A DNA stretch of 20,868 bases from a virus. The DNA lies in the IMG/VR virus record IMGVR_UViG_3300042340_000211, positions 1 to 20,868 of that record; one strand, written 5' to 3'. How positions within the stretch are numbered: position 1 is the first letter of the stretch; each line of letters opens with the position of its first letter. A program made the position numbers and the translations under genes. The notes below the pieces were generated by a model. It saw nothing but the letters and a program-made list of their open reading frames with translations. It ran no database searches and had not been told where the DNA came from. Of the stretch, positions 5,331 through 9,170 are shown in pieces.

Positions 5331-5331
5331 C

Positions 5332-5469
5332 CTACCCTCTTCGTGCTGTCGGATGATTCGCCCTGCTTCGCTCCCTCTGCGCTTCTCTCCAACTATTGAC
5401 CGCAAACGGGGCAACCCAAAGCAAACAAACAGCAACGAAAATAAACGCTCTCGCTGTCTCACTCTCCAT
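5332..5469 (-). CDS. Small single-pass membrane protein (45 aa)
   Basis: A 45-aa protein: MESETAR, then a hydrophobic helix AFIFVAVCLLWVAPFAV (about 8-24), then a strongly basic tail (SWREAQRERSRA and on). By the positive-inside rule the tail would be cytoplasmic and the N-terminus outside. The ATG follows the best ribosome-binding site in the window, GGAGGTGA. It overlaps the end of the upstream zinc-ribbon gene by 11 bases. It is the last gene of the ArdA unit. A lysis-related or superinfection-exclusion role would be possible for such a peptide, but nothing in the sequence decides it. Confidence 0.65.
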   Translation of the reverse strand: MESETARAFIFVAVCLLWVAPFAVNSWREAQRERSRANHPTARRG

Positions 5470-5611
5470 AACTCACCTCCCCCTCTTTTACTCTTTCGTC
5501 ATGGCATTGCTGGCAAAAGTATGCGCCGTCTATCGGGTCACAATAAACCTCGTAACGATATTGGGCACAGTCGTAACACCTGCGTAAGACATCCATCGCT
5601 GATTGTCTCAT
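5459..5611 (-). CDS. Small zinc-ribbon protein (50 aa)
   Basis: A 50-aa protein with two knuckles: C-Y-D-C at residues 12-15 and C-Q-Q-C at 33-36, separated by a strand-rich loop, the classic four-cysteine zinc ribbon. An acidic tail follows. The ATG overlaps the previous stop by four bases (ATGA). Zinc ribbons of this size commonly contact nucleic acid or another protein; the partner is unknown. Confidence 0.7.
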   Translation of the reverse strand: MRQSAMDVLRRCYDCAQYRYEVYCDPIDGAYFCQQCHDERVKEGEVSYGE

Positions 5612-6006
5612 CCCGAAATCCTTATCTCAAATTCATCTTTATTTATATAGTGAAAAGTATTTGACGCATTACACATTGCTTGCTCTTCGTCTTCGGCTTC
5701 AACGAGAACCGTACAAATTGTCATAACCGAATGCTCCTCTTCCGCTTCGTCAGAATCGTTGGCTTCTACCGTGTTCTCGTAAGGGTTTATTTGTTTCGGA
5801 TATGGTGCACCATTTTTACACAAGTTCCAAGCCACCAAACGCTCATCGTTTACTTCGCCTTCTGCTAGTTCCGCATCGTCATATTCAAAGTCGCGTCCAC
5901 GATATGCGCCGTCGTAGAATTCTTGTCTGATTATTTTGACTGCTTCCTCTTCTGACTTTGCATATATCTTTTCTAAATTCCATACCGATACGCTGTAGAT
6001 ACTCAT
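5608..6006 (-). CDS. Hypothetical protein with two similar halves
   Basis: A 132-aa acidic protein made of two beta-alpha modules. The first is YSVSVWNLEKIYAKSEEEA then VKIIRQEF (about 4-30). The second is HSVMTICTVLVEAEDEEQA then MCNASNTF (about 92-118). Both share S-V, a strand, A-x-x-E-E-x-A and a helix ending in F, so an internal duplication is likely. The acidic linker between them (EANDSDEAEEEH) is probably flexible. The arrangement resembles small ferredoxin-like alpha/beta phage proteins, without an assigned function. Overlaps of four bases on both sides show coupling. Confidence 0.7.
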   Translation of the reverse strand: MSIYSVSVWNLEKIYAKSEEEAVKIIRQEFYDGAYRGRDFEYDDAELAEGEVNDERLVAWNLCKNGAPYPKQINPYENTVEANDSDEAEEEHSVMTICTVLVEAEDEEQAMCNASNTFHYINKDEFEIRISG

Positions 6007-6182
6007 TGTGCTGTCTCCCGTTCTGCTAGTTGTTTGTATTGTCTAACCTTGCAAGCGTGCTCAATCCAGTATTGCCCGAGCGCGTCGCTCCTGTACGCTT
6101 TCGCGTTGCGTTCTGCTCGTTTCGCTTCTGCTTCGTATGCTTTTAGTATCGCTTTCATGTTCAGTTGTTTTGTGCGTGGCAT
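6003..6182 (-). CDS. Small helical basic protein (59 aa)
   Basis: A 59-aa basic, almost wholly helical protein, MPRTKQLNMKAILKAYEAEA then KRAERNAKAYRSDAL and a second helix. The distribution of Lys and Arg would fit nucleic-acid binding or a coiled-coil dimer. It starts on the TAA of the gene upstream (TAATG) and its TGA overlaps the next ATG. No family is recognised. Confidence 0.65.
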   Translation of the reverse strand: MPRTKQLNMKAILKAYEAEAKRAERNAKAYRSDALGQYWIEHACKVRQYKQLAERETAQ

Positions 6183-6373
6183 TATCTCACCAACTCCCCG
6201 TCAATAATCAACCCGCGAACACCACGCTTTTCTAATTCGCTAAGCGTAATGCACCTATGTTCTAATGTCTTTGCGATAGATTGCCTATTGAGTTTGGCGT
6301 AGTGTTGCCATAGTTCGTTGTCTGTCATCGCTGACAGTTTGCTTAGTGTCTTTGTGTATTGTTTGCGAGTCAT
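6182..6373 (-). CDS. Small hypothetical protein (63 aa)
   Basis: A 63-aa basic protein, MTRKQYTKTLSKLSAMTDNE then LWQHYAKLNRQSIAKTLEHR and a C-terminal LEKRGVRGLIIDGELVR. The last part, E-L-E-K-R-G-V-x-G-L-I-I-D-G, looks like a helix followed by a short beta-hairpin, as seen in several phage small proteins. It follows the ArdA-like gene with a one-base overlap, so the two are translated together. The function is unknown. Confidence 0.7.
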   Translation of the reverse strand: MTRKQYTKTLSKLSAMTDNELWQHYAKLNRQSIAKTLEHRCITLSELEKRGVRGLIIDGELVR

Positions 6374-6735
6374 TAGTAACTCCTGAATATGTAGTCGTTA
6401 CCCATACCATCCGAGACTGTCCAAAAGTCTCCGCCGAGTTCCCAGTCGCGGGCAACTGCGTCATAATCTATATAACTTTCAAGATGTTTCGGGACTTCGT
6501 TCGTTTCTAAAAAAGTTTCTTCAACATAATCTCTAAACGGCATACACCCGACATACGAGTCTTCAAAACTAGAGAACCTATCTCCCCAGTCGTCCTCGTT
6601 TAGTTTGCTTTGCTCTTCGTGTTGGTTGTATAGGTAATGGCGGAACGCTTCCATTGGGTCGCCTTCGCCGAAATAATGTTCTAGTAGATATTCTTCGTAT
6701 GTGTATAACTTCTCTGTCTCTTCTGTAATTTCCAT
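6373..6735 (-). CDS. ardA: ArdA-like antirestriction protein
   Basis: A 120-aa, very acidic protein that matches the C-terminal two-thirds of ArdA antirestriction proteins: FEDSYVG (57-63), FRDYVEETFLET (67-78), YIDYDAVARDW (88-98) and the closing YIFRSY. ArdA mimics bent B-form DNA and blocks type I restriction-modification enzymes, protecting incoming DNA. Typical ArdA proteins are about 165-180 aa; this one is shorter and lacks most of the first domain, so binding may be altered. It is the first gene after promoter P3, in keeping with early expression. GGGGAAAG precedes the ATG. The call is good; activity is inferred. Confidence 0.8.
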   Translation of the reverse strand: MEITEETEKLYTYEEYLLEHYFGEGDPMEAFRHYLYNQHEEQSKLNEDDWGDRFSSFEDSYVGCMPFRDYVEETFLETNEVPKHLESYIDYDAVARDWELGGDFWTVSDGMGNDYIFRSY

Positions 6736-6771
6736 TGCTTTCCCCTTTGTTTGTTATTGTTATGTTATGTT

Positions 6772-6800
6772 ATTGTATTACACTTGTGTATCGTTGTCAA
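6772..6800 (-). promoter_or_regulatory. Leftward promoter P3 (ArdA unit)
   Basis: On the minus strand, TTGACA (6800-6795), a 17-base spacer and TACAAT (6777-6772). The spacer ends AAGTGTAA, close to P1 and P2. The promoter lies over the last codons of the gene ending at 6778. The predicted start is near 6765, 30 bases before the ArdA ATG. No CRP-type site lies at the equivalent position. Confidence 0.75.
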
Positions 6801-6987
6801 GCACCGTGACATTGCAGTCTGCGTGCCATGTCTCACCTTCACCCGATATCGGCGTCACCTTGTAATCAAGATGACCATACCTAGAGCGAGCGTCTAGTAT
6901 CGTTACCGCAAACTTTAATGGCGAACCCGATACTGTTAGCATTGCGGTCTTGCCTATGTTTTCTTTTAGTTCTTCTGCGCTAGTCAT
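6778..6987 (-). CDS. Conserved small phage protein (69 aa)
   Basis: A 69-aa beta-rich protein: MTSAEELKENIGKTAMLTVS, then FAVTILDARSRYGHLDYKVTP and GETWHADCNVTVLD. The A-R-x-R-Y-G-x-x-D-Y-x-V-T-P-x-x-G-x-G core is familiar from uncharacterised actinophage proteins. The ATG shares a base with the stop of the zinc-ribbon gene. Its last codons overlap promoter P3, so transcription through this gene could interfere with P3. Confidence 0.75.
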   Translation of the reverse strand: MTSAEELKENIGKTAMLTVSGSPLKFAVTILDARSRYGHLDYKVTPISGEGETWHADCNVTVLDNDTQV

Positions 6988-7151
6988 TATCTGCCACCGA
7001 ATGCGCTAGTGATAACTGCGAACATCTGTTCGGGTGTATCATTCTCATGTTCTTTCGCATAGCATGGTAGGCAGACATTCCCCGAAAATAAATCCAACGG
7101 GTGAACCTCGCTTTTGCATTGCGAGCATTGTATGTTTGGTCTGTCTTTCAT
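6987..7151 (-). CDS. Small zinc-ribbon protein (54 aa)
   Basis: A 54-aa protein with C-S-Q-C (9-12) and C-L-P-C (27-30), a compact zinc ribbon, and a tail HENDTPEQMFAVITSAFGGR. It is the first gene after promoter P2, 27 bases from the predicted start. The coding sequence contains a perfect LexA-type palindrome at 7019-7032. Some actinobacterial phage and host regulators share this architecture, but no specific family is evident. Confidence 0.7.
   Translation of the reverse strand: MKDRPNIQCSQCKSEVHPLDLFSGNVCLPCYAKEHENDTPEQMFAVITSAFGGR
7019..7032. promoter_or_regulatory. LexA-type box inside a coding region
   Basis: CGAACATCTGTTCG is a perfect CGAAC-N4-GTTCG palindrome. It falls within the zinc-ribbon gene, about 150 bp downstream of the P2 start, where bound repressor could block elongation. 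Its coding position makes coincidence more likely than for the box at 5317. Confidence 0.4.
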
Positions 7152-7184
7152 TGTTTTTACCCTTTCGTTATGTTGATATGTCTT

Positions 7185-7213
7185 ACTGTATCACACTTAG
7201 TTAGTGTTGTCAA
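7185..7213 (-). promoter_or_regulatory. Leftward promoter P2
   Basis: On the minus strand, TTGACA (7213-7208), a 17-base spacer and TACAGT (7190-7185). It shares TAACTAAGTGTGATACAGTA with P1. The predicted start is near 7178. It drives the genes 7151-6778. Confidence 0.8.
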
Positions 7214-7223
7214 GACTAAAGAG

Positions 7224-7239
7224 TGTGACATTCGTCACT
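7224..7239. promoter_or_regulatory. CRP/GlxR-type operator at P2
   Basis: TGTGACATTCGTCACT fits nine of ten fixed positions of TGTGA-N6-TCACA. The centre is 53.5 bp from the predicted P2 start, as at P1. It overlaps the stop codon of the membrane-peptide gene ending at 7235. Confidence 0.6.
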
Positions 7240-7339
7240 TCTTTGTTTGCCCTACATACTCGCCTACCTTGTAAGCAAGATAGATAACGCCGATTAACGC
7301 GAACATCGCGAGCGCTACGAAATTGTCATCTACTATCAT
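7235..7339 (-). CDS. Single-pass membrane peptide (34 aa)
   Basis: A 34-aa peptide, MIVDDNFVALAMFALIGVIY followed by LAYKVGEYVGQTKK. Residues 7-23 form one hydrophobic helix; the acidic N-terminus and basic C-terminus predict N-out, C-in. Its ATG overlaps the upstream stop (ATGA), which together with its membrane character supports it being real. It is the last gene of the unit from P4. The function is unknown. Confidence 0.6.
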   Translation of the reverse strand: MIVDDNFVALAMFALIGVIYLAYKVGEYVGQTKK

Positions 7340-7668
7340 GAGCCACTCTCTTCTTCGGTCATATATTTGCAATGATTGAGCAACGAATCCCAAAACGCTA
7401 TTTGAAATCCGCTTTCGTAGTCTGCTAACTCTTCATCATCTGGCATATCGTCGCCAATATTTAAACCAAACAATTCGCTTATGCTTTCACTCGCCCATTC
7501 CCCGCTAAGCGGATTAGGGCACAAATCCATGACAGGCACAAATTCGTATTCGTATCCATCAAGTATTGCGAGATACTCTGCTCTCGTTGTGTTGCCATTC
7601 CAAACAGAGCCACTAGCACGCTTACCGTGCTCGTAGCCTAGTTTGTAGGCTTTAGTATCTTCTAGCAT
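7336..7668 (-). CDS. Conserved actinophage protein with PNPLSGEWA motif
   Basis: A 110-aa acidic protein. AYKLGYEHGKRASG (7-20), C-P-N-P-L-S-G-E-W-A (50-59), then a D/E-rich region and YESGFQIAFWDSLL are in the order I recall from a widespread uncharacterised actinophage family. The repeated G-Y/G-F helix elements (Y-x-x-G-Y-x-x-G and Y-E-S-G-F) suggest two related helices. The ATG follows TAGGGGAAAC. The untranslated stretch before it contains RNA element copy A. No function is known for the family. Confidence 0.8.
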   Translation of the reverse strand: MLEDTKAYKLGYEHGKRASGSVWNGNTTRAEYLAILDGYEYEFVPVMDLCPNPLSGEWASESISELFGLNIGDDMPDDEELADYESGFQIAFWDSLLNHCKYMTEEESGS

Positions 7669-7702
7669 TGTTTCCCCTATCTATTGGTTGATGTTGATAT
7701 TC

Positions 7703-7758
7703 TGCTTTCGCATTGTCCCTAGTGCACTTGCGACGGTGCTACCTCTAAAAGGCTAGGG
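7703..7758 (-). ncRNA. Three-way-junction RNA element, copy A
   Basis: Read on the minus strand. P1 is CCCTAG (7758-7753) paired with CTAGGG (7722-7717). Inside are P2, CCTT-TTA-GAGG (7752-7742), and P3, GCAC (7739-7736) with GTGC (7727-7724), separated by UA and followed by A. After P1 come ACAA and P4, TGC-GAAA-GCA (7712-7703), with a GNRA loop. The element begins 10 bases after the stop of the gene ending at 7769 and is followed by a leader shared with copy B. Stems vary against copy B while pairing is kept. I do not know a named class with this layout. Confidence 0.75.
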
Positions 7759-7768
7759 GAATTCTTGC

Positions 7769-7906
7769 CTAATTTTCTTCGCAATCGTGCCCATAATAGT
7801 ATTCGTTTGCGTCTTCTTCGTTTGTCATATCAAACACTCTCTCGCAGTCTGGACAAGTAGGCTTGGTGGGTACTTTCCACGGCTTGATATTTGGCTTGGT
7901 TTTCAT
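7769..7906 (-). CDS. Small zinc-knuckle-like protein (45 aa)
   Basis: A 45-aa protein: a basic, proline-containing start (MKTKPNIKPWKVPTKPT), C-P-D-C at 18-21, an acidic helix, and H-D-C (His40, Cys42). This C-C-H-C set could bind one zinc ion. GATAGGGGAAAG precedes the ATG. It lies between RNA element copies B (upstream) and A (downstream), so its message may be a defined processed unit. No family is recognised. Confidence 0.65.
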   Translation of the reverse strand: MKTKPNIKPWKVPTKPTCPDCERVFDMTNEEDANEYYYGHDCEEN

Positions 7907-7937
7907 TCTTTCCCCTATCTGTTGGTTGATGTTCTTC

Positions 7938-7995
7938 AGTCTTGCGACTTTGTGCCTAGTGTCGCTATGACGCGACTACCTCCAAGAGGCTAGGC
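7938..7995 (-). ncRNA. Three-way-junction RNA element, copy B
   Basis: Read on the minus strand. P1 is GCCTAG (7995-7990) paired with CTAGGC (7959-7954). P2 is CCTC-TTG-GAGG (7989-7979), and P3 is GTCGC (7976-7972) with GCGAC (7965-7961). P2 and P3 are joined by UA, with a single A after P3. Then ACAA and P4, AGTC-GCAA-GACT (7949-7938), with a GNRA loop. It starts 7 bases after the stop of the gene ending at 8003. The arrangement and all linker bases match copy A; the stem sequences differ in a compensating way. Confidence 0.75.
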
Positions 7996-8002
7996 GATAT
8001 CT

Positions 8003-8197
8003 CTAGAATCCGCAAGCCTCGCGGAATCTCTCAGAATCAAAACGCGAATTATCCTCTCGCATATAATCCTCAAAACCGCCATTATCTAGAAAACATTTAA
8101 ACGCCCATTTGAACATCTCTCTATCCTTGCTATCTGACGGAATTTCAAGCGCGGACTTTATAGCCTGCGCTAGTTCGTTGTAATCTTTCCGTGTCAT
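8003..8197 (-). CDS. Conserved small phage protein (64 aa)
   Basis: A 64-aa protein, MTRKDYNELAQAIKSALEIP and ending NSRFDSERFREACGF. The opening M-T-(R/K)-K-D-Y and the closing N-x-R-F-D-x-x-R-F-x-x-A-C-G are the two ends of a very common uncharacterised phage protein. I use ATG 8197, preceded by GGGGAAAG; extending to 8287 would mean translating the hammerhead ribozyme. The middle part (DREMFKWAFKCFLDNGGFED) is longer than I recall as typical. The family call is secure, the function unknown. Confidence 0.85.
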   Translation of the reverse strand: MTRKDYNELAQAIKSALEIPSDSKDREMFKWAFKCFLDNGGFEDYMREDNSRFDSERFREACGF

Positions 8198-8221
8198 TCT
8201 TTCCCCTATCTGTAAGTTATC

Positions 8222-8280
8222 TGACGGACTCGTCAGCGAGAGCGATACCCTCGGACGCCTAACGGCGTTTCGTCCTATCA
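8222..8280 (-). ncRNA. Type II hammerhead ribozyme
   Basis: Read on the minus strand from 8280. Stem II 5' side is GGAC (8275-8272), then GAAA (8271-8268). Stem III is ACGCC-GTTA-GGCGT (8268-8255); the cleavage triplet GTC ends at 8254. Stem I is CGAGGG (8253-8248) with CTCTCG (8242-8237), then core CTGACGA (8236-8230) and stem II 3' side GTCC (8229-8226). This is the complete hammerhead core (CUGANGA, GAAA, A15.1-U16.1, C17) with open stem II, hence type II. Cleavage is expected between 8254 and 8253. Three further pairs (8280-8278 with 8224-8222) may extend stem II and include the stop codon of the gene ending at 8278. Confidence 0.92.
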
Positions 8281-8634
8281 TCCCCAAACTACCTCGCCGA
8301 GTACCGCGAATTGTAGGATTGCGTCACCAGAGCAAGCGTCCATATCAGACACTTGATACCCTTTCACCGATAGAGCGCTGTAAGCATTGAGAATATCGGC
8401 AACAGATAATTTTTTGGTCACTGTTGGCGCTTTTCCAAAATCTTCTTCGGGCAATTCTGATTCTATTTTCAACTCTAGAAAAGGCTGATAGATATCTTCA
8501 GGATATTTATTCCAATTAGTACCCTCGTCATACTTTTCTTTACGCCACCAATCCCAACTCTCATAACAAGAGCCCAAAATCCCACCGAGAATTTCCTCAA
8601 TTTGAGATTTTGAAAGTTCAATTTCAACTTTCAT
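8278..8634 (-). CDS. Hypothetical phage protein, first gene of leftmost-reading unit
   Basis: A 118-aa acidic protein: MKVEIELSKSQIEEILGGIL then SCYESWDWWRKEKYDEG, a strand FLELKIESELPEEDFGKAPT, and KLSVADILNAYSALSVKGYQ followed by DACSGDAILQFAVLGEVVWG. The C-terminal D-A-x-x-G-D-A-I-L-Q-F-A-V-L-G-E-V-V-W-G block is familiar from uncharacterised phage proteins. It is the first gene after promoter P4; GAGAGGGAAAAG precedes the ATG. Its TGA lies inside the stem II region of the hammerhead, so self-cleavage would leave this message with a ribozyme-derived 3' end. Confidence 0.75.
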   Translation of the reverse strand: MKVEIELSKSQIEEILGGILGSCYESWDWWRKEKYDEGTNWNKYPEDIYQPFLELKIESELPEEDFGKAPTVTKKLSVADILNAYSALSVKGYQVSDMDACSGDAILQFAVLGEVVWG

Positions 8635-8675
8635 TCTTTTCCCTCTCTTTTGGTTGATATAACCTTACATCTACA

Positions 8676-8704
8676 ACTATAGCGACAAGCAAGCACGATG
8701 TCAA
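8676..8704 (-). promoter_or_regulatory. Leftward promoter P4
   Basis: On the minus strand, TTGACA (8704-8699), a 17-base spacer and TATAGT (8681-8676), the strongest -10 of the four. The predicted start is near 8669, 35 bases upstream of ATG 8634. Unlike P1-P3 the spacer lacks AAGTGTGA. Confidence 0.78.
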
Positions 8705-8724
8705 GTCAAAACACAATATTTTTT

Positions 8725-8740
8725 TGTGACACTTGACACA
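8725..8740. promoter_or_regulatory. CRP-like site at P4
   Basis: TGTGACACTTGACACA fits nine of ten fixed positions of TGTGA-N6-TCACA. Its centre is about 63.5 bp from the predicted P4 start, one helical turn further than at P1 and P2 and near the classic class I position. Confidence 0.45.
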
Positions 8741-8780
8741 CCGTCAGGGCAACCTAACAAACCCCAACACAGCAAACCAT

Positions 8781-8796
8781 GTTAGGCGAGCCTAAC
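8781..8796. repeat. Inverted repeat GTTAGGC-GA-GCCTAAC
   Basis: Two perfect seven-base arms with a two-base centre. A further CCTAAC half-site lies at 8753-8758. The half-sites resemble those of the iron box at 5296-5314, but the spacing differs, so a true DtxR/IdeR site is not established. Confidence 0.5.
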
Positions 8797-8875
8797 AAAT
8801 AATTACTACTATGGCGGTAGTGTTTATTTTTTTGTGGCGAGATGGCTACTGTGGGTGAGGAGAACACTTGTTTGG

Positions 8876-8889
8876 CGAACATATGTTCA
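8876..8889. promoter_or_regulatory. LexA-type box in divergent region
   Basis: CGAACATATGTTCA contains the perfect palindrome GAACATATGTTC and agrees with the Bacillus-type SOS box CGAACATATGTTCG at 13 of 14 positions. It lies 170 bp upstream of P4, in the same relative order as the box upstream of P1. Confidence 0.55.
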
Positions 8890-9028
8890 AGAAAACACAA
8901 GTACACAAGCACAAACACACAAACACAAGCGCACGAACTAGGGCATGTGCCGCGAGACCCCACCCATATACATAGATATACTGTTTTTGTATGGTCACAC
9001 TCTAGAAAAAAAGGGCAAAAAAAGAGGC

Positions 9029-9096
9029 GTTGGTGGGTTGTGTTTTGGTGGCGGGGGGTGTGGGTTTTTTGTGGGTTGGTTTGTGTTTTGTTGTGG
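9029..9096 (+). other. 68-nt G/T tract
   Basis: The plus strand has no A and a single C (9052) over 68 bases, with G runs at 9035-9037, 9053-9058, 9062-9064 and 9073-9075. The minus strand is therefore almost pure C/A. It might form a weak G-quadruplex or be a strand-opening or replication-related element. Confidence 0.6.
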
Positions 9097-9100
9097 GCAA

Positions 9101-9127
9101 GCCGCTTGCGGCGCGGCAGTGTTTTTT
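9101..9127 (+). terminator. Possible intrinsic terminator
   Basis: GCCGC (9101-9105) pairs with GCGGC (9113-9117) around seven bases, followed by AGTG and six T (9122-9127). No upstream plus-strand gene is evident, so it might end a short untranslated transcript or shield the late genes. Confidence 0.4.
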
Positions 9128-9170
9128 GGTTGGGTCGCTGAGATGGGTGTTTGCTTTCCCCCCACGTTTC

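Larger units (their letters stand above)
5231..5331. promoter_or_regulatory. Composite control region upstream of P1
   Basis: The 101 bases between the stop of the membrane-protein gene (5332) and the P1 -35 box hold, in order away from P1, two CRP-type palindromes, an iron-box-like sequence and a LexA-type box (each listed separately). There is no credible gene here. The density of host-type operators is exceptional. Confidence 0.6.

Noticed and set aside
5214-5462. 82-aa minus-strand frame from GTG 5462
   Set aside because: It would run through the operator cluster and the P1 -35 box. An overlapping frame with a strong ribosome-binding site and a membrane helix (5332-5469) explains the first part better.
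7931-7995. A second hammerhead, suggested by CTGAAGA on the minus strand near 7939
   Set aside because: No GAAA core segment, cleavage triplet or matching stem I is present; the bases are explained by P4 of the three-way-junction element.
8198-8287. N-terminal extension of the 64-aa protein to ATG 8287
   Set aside because: The extension is the hammerhead read as codons; the family starts at MTRKDY and a ribosome-binding site precedes ATG 8197.
8734-8763. Rightward promoter starting at TTGACA 8734
   Set aside because: At 16-18 bases downstream there is no acceptable -10 sequence (AACAAA region).
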